Source: Candidatus Cardinium sp. TP
GTDB lineage: Bacteria; Bacteroidota; Bacteroidia; Cytophagales; Amoebophilaceae
Reading direction: 5' to 3'
DNA length: 64,000 nucleotides
NCBI RefSeq assembly: GCF_025215055.1
Contig: NZ_JANAVR010000001.1
Location: forward strand, 47,419-111,418
Of the stretch, positions 9,777-18,406 are shown piece after piece. The notes below the pieces were generated by a model. It was not told the DNA's origin, did no database searches, and worked only from the letters and a program-made list of their open reading frames with translations. How positions within the stretch are numbered: position 1 is the first letter of the stretch; every line of letters begins with the position of its first letter. The position numbers and the translations under genes are program-made.

Positions 9777-10338
9777 GGAAAGCAACAGCTTATTAGCCAT
9801 TATTGTGCTGATCCTATTGGCCATCATTGCACCTAAAATATATCAACTATACGTTAGCCATCAACCAATAGATCACCGTGCAGACATTGCGTTATTAGAC
9901 AAAAATTTAATCTTGCTGCAAGAAAATGCCCGTACATACACCCTGATTAACATCAACACAGCTACAGCAGACCAGTTGCAAACGATAGCAGGCATCAGGC
10001 AGCCACTAGCTATGCGCATCCTACGGTATAGAGACAAGCTAGGTGGATTTGTTTCGTTGGATCAATATAAAGAAGTATATGGTCTACCGCACCACCTTCA
10101 AGTAAAACTCATGCAGCGGACCACGATACCAGCCAAGTATAGACCTAAAAAATTATCCTTAAACCAAGCAACCTTTAAAGCATTGGTTTTTCATCCTTAT
10201 ATCTCAGCTGCTATGGCCAAAGCGATTATAAACTATAGAAAGCAACAAGGAAAGTTTACCGCTCTAGCGGCTATTCAAAGATTACCCGGTTATCGCTCCG
10301 ATTGGCGAGATAAAATCATGCCTTACCTCATGCTTTAA
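9724..10338 (+). CDS. ComEA-like helix-hairpin-helix protein
   Basis: A single membrane segment near residues 20-40 (SLLAIIVLILLAIIAPKIY) is followed by two helix-hairpin-helix units: INTATADQLQTIAGI with RYRDKLGGF, and LNQATFKALVFHPYIS with INYRKQQGKF. Such proteins bind DNA nonspecifically outside the inner membrane. ComEA acts in DNA uptake, but the role in a symbiont is unclear and comEC is not in this window. The start was set at the ATG at 9724; an upstream ATG at 9703 is possible. The gene overlaps the rluD-like gene, so the two are translationally close. Confidence 0.7.
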   Translation: MLDKFKHSIKQAFHFSNRESNSLLAIIVLILLAIIAPKIYQLYVSHQPIDHRADIALLDKNLILLQENARTYTLININTATADQLQTIAGIRQPLAMRILRYRDKLGGFVSLDQYKEVYGLPHHLQVKLMQRTTIPAKYRPKKLSLNQATFKALVFHPYISAAMAKAIINYRKQQGKFTALAAIQRLPGYRSDWRDKIMPYLML

Positions 10339-10466
10339 TATGGGAAAAATATGGCTAGGCCTACTTTTTTCTTCGACCTATTTGTTGCATTTTTAAATAA
10401 AAATTCTTAAAATAAGTACTTGTGTATGAGCCATATAGCTCTTTTTTAGCTTAACGACTTAATTTT

Positions 10467-11897
10467 ATGATTTCCTTTGATGCCCCCCTATGTATACTCT
10501 CCGCTTTCTTATTACTCACCTTGGTTGTAGGTATTCACTTTAGTAGAAAAAAAAACACCTTTCGCACCTATGCAGTAGGGAATAAACAGTTTGCTACCGC
10601 TACCTTGGTGGCTACAGTATTGGCTACTGCTTATAGCGGAGGTGGGTTGGCCCGTAATGTAGAACAAGTACATGAACTTGGGCTTTATTGGATTATCGTA
10701 TCCATTTTAGGAGATTTAGGTTTGTGGGTTGTGGGTTGGCTAGCACTACGTATGGGTGCATTTATGCATAACCTCTCTATGGCAGAAACCATAGGCAGCA
10801 TCTATGGCAAGTGCCCCAGGGTTATTGTGGCGCTTTGCAGTATCGGTTCGTCCGTTACAATGGTTGCGATGCAAGTGCATGTAATGGCTTCATCTATTGG
10901 TATATGCATACATACAGTTGACCCTAAGCTCATTACAGTCTGTTCTACTTTAATCTTGATTTTCTATTCCTCTTTTGGAGGTATACGTACCGTTGTCTTT
11001 ACCGATGTGGTACAATTTATGACTTTTGCTGTGATTCTACCTTTTTTTTCTTGGTTTATATTTATGAAGTTGGGCAAACCATTTTCAGAAATTTTTCCAC
11101 TTTTACAGGAACAAGATACATTTCAACTCAGTACCATATTCCATTACGATATGAATCTAATCGCCATGGTTGCGCTGGTTTTATCTATCCTTGCATCTTA
11201 TATCGACGCACCTATTTTACATAGGGTGTATATGTCTTCTGGACCCACACAGGCTAGGAATGTTTTCCGGTATGCTGTTTTTTTTGGGATATGCATCAAT
11301 ATGGTTATATGCTTGATTGGATTATTTATTTTTATAGGTGCACCAGAGGCCTCAGCAGTCAAGGTTTGGGACTATATCATGACAGATATTCCACCCGTGT
11401 TTAAAGGATTGCTTTCTGTTAGTTTACTAGCTATGGCTATGTCTACCGCTGACTCTTGTTTACACTCAGGCGCTATTGCAGTTGGTCATGATATGCTAGA
11501 ATCTATACGTGGTACAAAAACCTATCCTTATCAGCTCCAGTTGACAAGGATTGCGTCAATTTTTATAGGGCTATTTGCTATGGGACTAACCTTTTACTAC
11601 AGTAATTTATTGGATTTGCTCAAATTAAATCTTGGGCTTTATCTACCTATAACCGTTGCCCCCTTCATCTTAGCTGTTTTTGGTTTTCGGGGTACATCCC
11701 ATACAGTTTTAATCGGTATGGCTTCAGGTGTACTCACTATTTTAGCTTGGAACAAATGGGTTGAACCATCAACAGGGATAGACGGTTCTTTCATTGCTAT
11801 GGCAGCCAACGGCTTGACTATGGTAACCGTCCACTATCTACTTAAAATAATGAGGAAGTACAAATTAAGTTGTGCCAAAGCAACAAACTATCTATAA
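10467..11897 (+). CDS. Sodium:solute symporter (SSS) family protein, short paralog
   Basis: This is a SSS/SLC5-type (LeuT-fold) membrane protein with about 13 hydrophobic segments over 476 residues. Recognisable segments are the N-terminal LLTLVVGIHFSRKK, a central FYSSFGGIRTVVFTDVVQF and SLLAMAMSTADSCLHSG, the last being the SSS signature around TM8. It is strongly similar to residues 1-460 of the neighbour at 12444. It stops just where that protein continues into its signalling domains: the match ends near NGLTMVTVHYLL and is followed by about 17 unrelated residues. It is therefore either a plain transporter or a 3'-truncated copy of the fusion. A short hairpin with a T run (10428-10447) precedes it. 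The substrate is unknown. Confidence 0.8.
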   Translation: MISFDAPLCILSAFLLLTLVVGIHFSRKKNTFRTYAVGNKQFATATLVATVLATAYSGGGLARNVEQVHELGLYWIIVSILGDLGLWVVGWLALRMGAFMHNLSMAETIGSIYGKCPRVIVALCSIGSSVTMVAMQVHVMASSIGICIHTVDPKLITVCSTLILIFYSSFGGIRTVVFTDVVQFMTFAVILPFFSWFIFMKLGKPFSEIFPLLQEQDTFQLSTIFHYDMNLIAMVALVLSILASYIDAPILHRVYMSSGPTQARNVFRYAVFFGICINMVICLIGLFIFIGAPEASAVKVWDYIMTDIPPVFKGLLSVSLLAMAMSTADSCLHSGAIAVGHDMLESIRGTKTYPYQLQLTRIASIFIGLFAMGLTFYYSNLLDLLKLNLGLYLPITVAPFILAVFGFRGTSHTVLIGMASGVLTILAWNKWVEPSTGIDGSFIAMAANGLTMVTVHYLLKIMRKYKLSCAKATNYL

Positions 11898-11965
11898 TGA
11901 CTTGCTCACCCTGCCACCCCCAAGCAACAACCGGATGCTATGGTGCCATTCCATATTAAGTTATA

Positions 11966-12374
11966 GTATCTGTTCAAGTCACTGGTTTTTTGCGTTAAAA
12001 GAACAACGCCCGTGTAAAATGACACTTTCAGCCGCTTTTTGCCCGGGGCTGCATTTTTTGTCCACTTTTTTATCAAGAATAAAGTAAAAAACGTGAGTTT
12101 TGGATTAGATTATTTTTTAATTTAAAAATCAATTATAAAATAATTAACAAAATTTATTTTGTATATAGTTTTATAAAGCATACTGATATATGAATTATTC
12201 TGGTTATCAGATTTTTATGTTGTATATTACTTGATTTTATCAAGTAATATAGCTGATTTTTTAGTAAAAATATCAATAAAATACTGTGTTAAAATTCCTG
12301 TAAATCAATTAGATAAATCCAGAACTCACGTTAAAAATAAAACTGCCTTACCAACCACTGTCGTGAATAGACAC
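11966..12374 (-). repeat. R1-b, R1 element interrupted by an AT-rich element
   Basis: The sequence reads in reverse orientation. It begins GTATCTGTTCAAGTCACTGG, and the conserved segment TTTTTGTCCACTTTTTTATC follows. The R1 sequence resumes at 12333 and ends near CGTGAATAGACAC. Most of the hairpin core is deleted. A 243-bp foreign element (12090-12332) is inserted within it. Confidence 0.7.
12090..12332. mobile_element. AT-rich MITE-like element (R2) nested in R1-b
   Basis: The ends are inverted repeats, AACGTGAGTTTTGGATT at 12090 and AATCCAGAACTCACGTT ending at 12332, with one mismatch in 17. The interior is very AT-rich and noncoding. It contains a perfect 11-bp stem at 12224-12250 (ATATTACTTGA, 5-base loop, TCAAGTAATAT). 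Runs of A flank both sides, compatible with an AAAA target duplication. No second copy is seen in this window. Confidence 0.6.
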
Positions 12375-12443
12375 TTATTTTGAATTTTAGTTAAAAAAAC
12401 TTATTATAATAGATATTATTATAATTTTTTAACCACTTTCGCT

Positions 12444-15400
12444 ATGCTTTGTTTCAACATCTCCCTATTTATAGTGGCCGCTTTTTTATTGCTAACCTTG
12501 GTTGTAGGTATTTACTTTAGTAGAAAAAAAACCACCTTTCGAGAATATGCAGTGGGAAATAAACAATTTTCTACAGCTACTTTAGTAGCTACTGTGTTGG
12601 CTACTGCTGTTGGAGGAGGCGCCTTGATACGGAACGTAGAGTGTGTACATGCATTGGGCTTATGGTGGATAATTGTTAGAATTTTCGATTGCTTTGGTTT
12701 GTGGGTTATCAGTAAGTTAGCATTACGTATGGGGCCATTTATGCAACACCTCTCTATAGCAGAAACGATAGGCAGTATCTATGGTAAGTACCCGCGAGTT
12801 ATCGCTGCGCTAGTCAGTATTTGTGGTTCTATCATTGCAATTACTGCTCAAATCACCGTAATATCCCAGGCGATTAACATGTGTATTGGCTTAGATAATC
12901 ATGCTGGCACTACTATCCTTGCCACTTTACTTCTTATTTTCTATTCCACATTTGGGGGGATTCGTGCCGTTACCTTTACAGATGTATTACAATTTGTAAC
13001 CTTCTCGGTTATCATTCCTCTTTTGACTTGGTTTATGTTTGCAAAGGCAGGTAAACCATGTGCAGCAATCGTTCCCATCCTACAAAGTCAAAGTAAGTTT
13101 CAATTTAGCAACCTATTCCATTTTAATACTGAGCTAATAGCTCTCTTGTTCCTTGTACTAAGTAACTTAGTGTCCTATATAAACCCGCAAATTATACAAC
13201 GGGTCTATATGAGTTCTGGTCCTACTCAAGCCCAAAAAGTTTTTACATATTCCACCATTTTTGCCATTATCATTAAAATTCTTGTGATTCTAATTGGCTT
13301 ATTTGTTTTTATAGAAGCACCAGGCTTACTAAAATCTGAGGTGTGGAGGTATGTAATGACCCATATTCCCCCTCTTTTTAAGGGATTTATTTCCATTAGT
13401 TTAATCGCTATGGCTATGTCTACAGCTGATTCTTGTTTGAATGCCTGTTCTATTATGGTCAGCCATGACATCGTAACAGGACTACAGAGTAAACAAAAAA
13501 TGGCAGACACATGCCAACTTAAAATAGCCAGATGGACTACACTCATAGTGGGCTTATTTGCTATGGTAGCAGCTTTTTACTGTAAGGATCTCTTGAAACT
13601 AATGTATTGGTCCCTTGATTGCAAAATACCTATACTGCCTGCTCCGTTGATCTTAGCCGTTTTTGGCTTTCGAGGCACCTCCCGAACGGCTTTGATGGGT
13701 ATGGCTACAGGTGTACTCGTTATTTTAAGTTGGAACAAATGGGTCAAACCTGAAACAGGAATGGATGGTTCTTTTATTGCTATGGTAGCCAATGGCCTAG
13801 CTATGATGGTCGCGCACTATCTCTTCAAACAGCCAAAAGAGATAGGTTGGGTGGGGCCAGATCCACATTTTAAACAAATACAACAAGCACATGCACGTAA
13901 GCAAGCAGAACGAAAAGAAGCGATTAAAAATGGTTGGGCCAATAGAAAAATCACTTTGACTAAACTGGTACCCAACCATACTATCATCGTATGTGCAGGG
14001 ATTTATGTAGCCATCACTAGTTTGATGGCTTATTTTATAACGCCTATTGGGCATCATGGCTGCTGGCTTATACTGCAACTATTTGGAGCAGCTTGTTGTT
14101 TAGGCTATCCATTCCTCTATGATATCTTCCAAAAGATACGGGGCATTCCCAGTTGGTTTATTGGTCTGTGTTGGCTAATGGGATTAGCTGTTTATCTTCC
14201 TTTCAATCTATTTGCTACCTGGTGGAATCTGACAGACCCGGTTTTTTCGGCATCTTTGTCTTTGGCCCATTGTGGTGTAATCTTATGGGGATTACCCCTT
14301 TATCTAGGAATAGGGGTCACAGCAACTGCATTACTCCTGTCGATTTATCCTATTGCTACTGGGCCCTACTTTCCCCTCCTATCTTCTTTGTTACCGCTAT
14401 TTATAGTGAGTCTACTACTCCTATTCACTATTATCATTTTATTTAAAGTCAAACAAAATTACTATATTGATCAAATTCTTTACCTAAAAAACCAAGAAAA
14501 GATTGCAAGGGATCGCAAACTAAAAGCATCGCTCTATGACTCGGCCATGGTGCCCGTTACTACGACGAACACTGCAAAAGGCTATGGCGCCATTTTAACG
14601 CAAGTAATAGGGAAAATTGAGGAATCCATCTCTTTTTTAGATAGCAACGTACCACTTTATAAGCAAGATTTTCAGAGTATTATTAATAAGCTTTATGATT
14701 GGGTAACCTATTTCAATAGAAGGGCAAAGGCAAAAAAGCACGCGCTACTACAGCCTACTCAAATTACTTTCGATCAATTGATACGTAAGGTAGAGTTGGC
14801 ATTATCCCAAGAGGTAGTCGATCCACCTAGACTACTGGTAGAGAAGATAACGCATCCTAATGGGGGACCATGCCCGGGTATGGTATGCGATATCAACCAA
14901 ATCGTCTATTTGCTGGTGCAAGCTGTTTTACGTATTGGTAAGCTAGAGGGTAATACTGTACCCATTGTGAAGATACAACTGCATAGCACCACGCTGCAGT
15001 TTAAGCAAGCTGACCCTATTGACAGCAGCTGTCCTGTATACATGCTCTTTCAAGCGACTGCCCTGGTATTCAGTCAAGCTACTACTGCCCCTGAGGCATT
15101 GCCTAAAGTGCAGGGTATCTATGACGATGGAGTAGATGCTATAGAGAATCCAGGGGAACAAAAAACGCCACCATTTACAGACCTCCAACAGGAAACCATA
15201 TCCAGTATTGTTGGAGCCCACTATGGCCATTTGGAAATATGCGATGACAAGCAACAACCCACTATGCTACTGGTACTGCCTAATGATGTGACGGACATAC
15301 TGAGTAAGATGACCGCTAAGCTACCTTTAGATTGCTTAACCTCAGAAACCCCTGTTTCCCCTAAAGAACAAGCTGATTCCATGATGGCTTTAATGCAGTT

Positions 15401-16016
15401 CCATGACTATATATGCCAGTCTTCTCATCAATCTGATCCTATTGACATAGGTACGATTTCAGGTTTGATCTTATTACTTCGGAAACACTTTGGCTTTAAG
15501 CGACATGCCTCGGGTCAATTATTTTATGTACGCGCAATAGGGATTGCCACGTTAGTAGTAGAATGGGTCTTTCACTCCCCTAAAGTAATTTATGCTGCTT
15601 TACTCTATGAGCTGGTGCGACATACCTGCTTGCCGCTTTCTTATGTCAAGGAACATTATAACTTAGGCGTCTATGCCTTTGTATTGAATGTAATAAGTAT
15701 AGACAAACGCCAAGACTTAGATCACCCTTCCTTGCTTTATGTGCAGAATCGATTGAAAGAAGCGATTAAAGAAGAGCATGTACAACTTTCTGTACTGTTT
15801 ATTAAGCTAGCCGAACGGCTCTATGACCTACGCCAGGCACCAAATTATATCCATCTAACAGAGGTGCACCATATGGCACAAGAAACCTTAGCGATAGATG
15901 TGAAACTAGCCCATACTTACTTGGGTCCAGAGATAGGCGCTGCATTAGAAAATGCAGCTAAAGAGGCACTAAAGATTGAGAAGGATACAGATAGACATAA
16001 AAAAAGAAAAAGTTAA
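12444..16016 (+). CDS. SSS transporter - membrane block - kinase-like - RelA/SpoT-like HD fusion
   Basis: This 1190-residue fusion has four parts. Residues 1-470 are an SSS/SLC5 transporter (KTTFREYAVGNKQFSTATL near 30; SLIAMAMSTADSCLNAC near 320). Residues ~520-675 form a second block of about seven membrane segments. Residues ~690-950 resemble a histidine kinase: a helical region, then CDINQIVYLLVQAVLRI at the N-box position and IVGAHYGHLEICDD...MLLVLP matching the end of an HATPase domain. The phospho-acceptor His and the N-box Asn are missing. Residues ~990-1180 match the RelA/SpoT HD hydrolase, including its tail (MAQETLAIDVKLAHTYLGPE), but the HD pair is Y1055-E1056, the ED pair is R1059-H1060, and the later D and N are E1124 and D1128. 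It is therefore predicted inactive as a (p)ppGpp hydrolase. SSS-kinase fusions such as CbrA are known; the added HD part is the unusual feature. An inner-membrane sensor role is inferred. Confidence 0.8.
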   Translation: MLCFNISLFIVAAFLLLTLVVGIYFSRKKTTFREYAVGNKQFSTATLVATVLATAVGGGALIRNVECVHALGLWWIIVRIFDCFGLWVISKLALRMGPFMQHLSIAETIGSIYGKYPRVIAALVSICGSIIAITAQITVISQAINMCIGLDNHAGTTILATLLLIFYSTFGGIRAVTFTDVLQFVTFSVIIPLLTWFMFAKAGKPCAAIVPILQSQSKFQFSNLFHFNTELIALLFLVLSNLVSYINPQIIQRVYMSSGPTQAQKVFTYSTIFAIIIKILVILIGLFVFIEAPGLLKSEVWRYVMTHIPPLFKGFISISLIAMAMSTADSCLNACSIMVSHDIVTGLQSKQKMADTCQLKIARWTTLIVGLFAMVAAFYCKDLLKLMYWSLDCKIPILPAPLILAVFGFRGTSRTALMGMATGVLVILSWNKWVKPETGMDGSFIAMVANGLAMMVAHYLFKQPKEIGWVGPDPHFKQIQQAHARKQAERKEAIKNGWANRKITLTKLVPNHTIIVCAGIYVAITSLMAYFITPIGHHGCWLILQLFGAACCLGYPFLYDIFQKIRGIPSWFIGLCWLMGLAVYLPFNLFATWWNLTDPVFSASLSLAHCGVILWGLPLYLGIGVTATALLLSIYPIATGPYFPLLSSLLPLFIVSLLLLFTIIILFKVKQNYYIDQILYLKNQEKIARDRKLKASLYDSAMVPVTTTNTAKGYGAILTQVIGKIEESISFLDSNVPLYKQDFQSIINKLYDWVTYFNRRAKAKKHALLQPTQITFDQLIRKVELALSQEVVDPPRLLVEKITHPNGGPCPGMVCDINQIVYLLVQAVLRIGKLEGNTVPIVKIQLHSTTLQFKQADPIDSSCPVYMLFQATALVFSQATTAPEALPKVQGIYDDGVDAIENPGEQKTPPFTDLQQETISSIVGAHYGHLEICDDKQQPTMLLVLPNDVTDILSKMTAKLPLDCLTSETPVSPKEQADSMMALMQFHDYICQSSHQSDPIDIGTISGLILLLRKHFGFKRHASGQLFYVRAIGIATLVVEWVFHSPKVIYAALLYELVRHTCLPLSYVKEHYNLGVYAFVLNVISIDKRQDLDHPSLLYVQNRLKEAIKEEHVQLSVLFIKLAERLYDLRQAPNYIHLTEVHHMAQETLAIDVKLAHTYLGPEIGAALENAAKEALKIEKDTDRHKKRKS

Positions 16017-16059
16017 CAAAAACAAGTAACAAAAAACCCAGGCCCTAAACTGAATCCGC

Positions 16060-16103
16060 TGTAGTAGTCAAGCTCTAATCTGACAATTTTTAAATTGTAA
16101 TGG
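16060..16103. mobile_element. Solo insertion-sequence end
   Basis: TGTAGTAGT, then TAATCTGACAATTTTTAAATT, closely matches the first ~45 bases of the IS that begins at 63862. No transposase frame follows, so this is a remnant end left by deletion or decay. It lies 43 bases past the stop of the SSS fusion gene. Confidence 0.6.
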
Positions 16104-16247
16104 GTTAGAGGATAGATTAGGAACAGGAAAAGATAACGCCAATACCTCGCCCCCCCCTTCACTCAAATCTAATGCTGCTTACATATCGAACACGGCAATT
16201 TTCAATAAATGTATTAATATATGTAAAGATAATAAACCAAATTTAAA

Positions 16248-16505
16248 GTATCTGTTCACGTTACTGGTTAGTAATGAATTTTATCCCACTTTTTTCTTGA
16301 TAAAAAAGTGGACAAAAAATCAAGCCCTCGGCAAAAAGTCTCTGAAAGTGTCATCTTACAGATGGAGAAACAGGAAGCACCCCCAAAGGGGGCTTCAAAG
16401 GAAACTGTTTTTCCTAATCATCTGTAAAATGCCACTTTCTACACCGCGACTTTTTCCAGGGGCGTTGTTCTTTTAACATAAAAAACCAGTAACTTGAACA
16501 GATAC
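16248..16505 (+). repeat. R1-c, full-length R1 element
   Basis: This 258-bp copy starts GTATCTGTTCACG and ends AACTTGAACAGATAC. It carries the CCCACTTTTTTCTTG segment and the hairpin core (TTACAGATGG ... CATCTGTAA around GCACCCCCAAAGGGGGC). It lies in the gap between the convergent SSS fusion and ankyrin lipoprotein genes. No gene is present. Confidence 0.85.
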
Positions 16506-16533
16506 GTATATTTTATTGATTGTTAGGTATAAT

Positions 16534-16719
16534 GTATCTGTTCGGAACACTAGAAGAACACGTGTTCTTTCCTAGTTTTTTACTAAAAATAGGAATAAAA
16601 CTTGTGCGTTTTCGATAAAAGAGTGCCATATAAAGATCGCTAAAACAGACCGAAAAGAAAATTCCTGCCACAGTACTGAAAGGAAACACCTACACAGGAA
16701 GTGTGCGCTGAACAGATAC
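16534..16719. repeat. Element sharing the R1 terminal motif but not its core
   Basis: GTATCTGTTCGGAACAC at the left and GTGTGCGCTGAACAGATAC at the right are inverted ends with the same 10-base tip as R1. The 186-bp interior is unrelated to the R1 core and noncoding. It may be another non-autonomous element moved by the same transposase. Confidence 0.5.
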
Positions 16720-16753
16720 ACCCGTCCAATTATAGTGATCTAATAAGACGCTC

Positions 16754-17617
16754 TTAGTCCGATTTAAAAGACTTTAAATTGGAGTTTCGCTTACCACTCC
16801 CATAGAAACATTTTTTCAATAGGTTTATTGTCTTGGATCTCTTGAACCAATCCATGATCGACCCGCTCTCCTTTTCCCGCTCTTCTTGCACTCTTTTATA
16901 CATATACTCGTAATCTCCGTTGTCTAGAAACAACATGATAATATCTATCAAGACATCAGAAAACCTTAAACAGCATCTACTCATCCAGTAGCCTCTGTAA
17001 GCGAACAAGCGTGCAGTACAGAACAGCTTTTCAAATCGTTTCTTATCATTAGTAAGAAGGCTTGGGTTCACCCCACATTCTAATAAATATTTTATCATAG
17101 TATATATATTATCAAACCTCATCAGTGGATTCTCATCATTCATGCTGATATATTCATATTTCATAATTATTGTATCCATGACGTCTTGGAATAGAAGCTC
17201 CTTTTTGACACGCTCTAATATACATCCCACAACCTCACTATTCCTGTTTTCTATGGCTATTTCAAAATAATTGTATGCTGAGGGGGAATTACGATGCACC
17301 GGATTTGAGCCAGCTTCTAGATAACGCTTAACGGCTTCTACATTACCTTGAAATGCTGCTACTAGCAAAGTGTCATCTAGACTAACCTCTATAGACTTTA
17401 CATCATTGCCGTGGGAACCAGTTCCAAAGATTATTGTCATTAATTTTTTAGAGGATGACACTCCTAATTCCTTACAAGGCCGCACTCCTAATTCCTTTAG
17501 ATTTGCTTTAGTATCCGATACACGTATTTTATCATCGCTAGCTTTAGACTGAAAATTTGATCGGTTGAAACTATTACAAGCCATTGTTATCAATAGTATA
17601 AGACTACCACACAGCAT
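16754..17617 (-). CDS. Ankyrin-like lipoprotein
   Basis: The N-terminus is a lipoprotein signal (SLILLITMACNS) with Cys14 as the likely acylated residue, so export to the envelope or surface is predicted. A short direct repeat gives two KELGV units near residues 40-52. An ankyrin unit is visible at ~80-115 (DDTLLVAAFQGNVEAVKRYLEAGSNP), followed by weaker helical repeats (NSEVVGCILERV, YTMIKYLLECGVNPSLL) to about residue 240, and a Lys-rich tail. The function is unknown; a role in host or envelope protein binding is inferred. Convergent with the SSS fusion gene across R1-c. Confidence 0.7.
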   Translation of the reverse strand: MLCGSLILLITMACNSFNRSNFQSKASDDKIRVSDTKANLKELGVRPCKELGVSSSKKLMTIIFGTGSHGNDVKSIEVSLDDTLLVAAFQGNVEAVKRYLEAGSNPVHRNSPSAYNYFEIAIENRNSEVVGCILERVKKELLFQDVMDTIIMKYEYISMNDENPLMRFDNIYTMIKYLLECGVNPSLLTNDKKRFEKLFCTARLFAYRGYWMSRCCLRFSDVLIDIIMLFLDNGDYEYMYKRVQEEREKESGSIMDWFKRSKTINLLKKCFYGSGKRNSNLKSFKSD

Positions 17618-18047
17618 GGTTATTATCTGTTTAATAGGTCATTTTCTATTGCCTTGCTGCGCTGTTATTGTACAATCTAATTTTACCATAATCATTATTA
17701 AGTTATAATGGCTACACTCTATTGCTATTATGCTAACAAATAGAGCACAGTAACCAAAAACTGCTCCAATTTAGGAGAACTTTAAACCATAGGCTTAAAG
17801 TATTATCACTTGTATACTAGCTTATTTTTTATACAAAAGCAATGACTAATGATTGTTATAAGCCGTTCAGATTAAAGAATGTTTTAATTAAAACAACCTA
17901 TCTATTCAGACTATAACCTAATAGGGCAAGATAAACCCATCTAAAACTCGAACAGACCATTTTTTTGTTCCTTATTGCAATGACCTTAAGTTGATAGTCT
18001 TATTTTTGGTTATATTACAACCAATTAACCACTCAAAGCAACCAGCT
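17618..18047. other. AT-rich divergent intergenic region, no gene
   Basis: This region separates the divergent ankyrin lipoprotein and sufT-like genes and must contain both promoters. I see no RNA gene and no repeat of the R1 family. A frame extending the sufT-like gene upstream to 17991 exists but looks like leader sequence. Confidence 0.4.
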
Positions 18048-18350
18048 ATGATTCAAAAAGAACAGGTCATAGAAGCCATTAAACAAGTTTATGATCCAGA
18101 GATACCAGTAGATATCTATGAACTAGGGCTGATTTATGACATTACCATTTTACCACTCAATAATATTGAAATCTTAATGACGCTTACTTCTCCTAATTGC
18201 CCAGCAGCAGACGTTATACCTAGTCAAGTAGAAGAAAAAGTGAAAGCTATAGAGGAAGTCAATGCAGTAAACGTGCATATTACCTTTGAACCACCTTATA
18301 CGATAGATCGAATGTCTGAAGCAGCTAAATTAGAATTGGGATTTGCTTAA
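18048..18350 (+). CDS. MIP18/SufT-like (DUF59) Fe-S assembly protein
   Basis: The protein belongs to the DUF59 family (SufT, PaaD, MIP18), which assists maturation of Fe-S proteins. The family motifs are seen as DPEIPVDIYELGLIYDI near residue 16 and LTSPNCPAAD near 46, with the conserved Cys. The start was placed at the ATG at 18048 because the upstream extension to 17991 is hydrophobic and not family-like; this gives 100 residues, the normal size. Fe-S clients in the window include lipoyl synthase. It lies alone ahead of ftsK. Confidence 0.85.
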   Translation: MIQKEQVIEAIKQVYDPEIPVDIYELGLIYDITILPLNNIEILMTLTSPNCPAADVIPSQVEEKVKAIEEVNAVNVHITFEPPYTIDRMSEAAKLELGFA

Positions 18351-18406
18351 ATTTACCTTGCTTAACCATACCTACTTGAGATTCTTTATTTTTTTATATT
18401 GATGCA

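Noticed and set aside
11872..12087. A 71-codon frame after the SSS-only gene
   Set aside because: It is mostly R1-b sequence and overlaps the end of the SSS gene.
12224..12250. A perfect 11-bp hairpin considered as a terminator
   Set aside because: It is the centre of the R2 inverted-repeat element, far from the end of the upstream gene, and better explained as part of that element.
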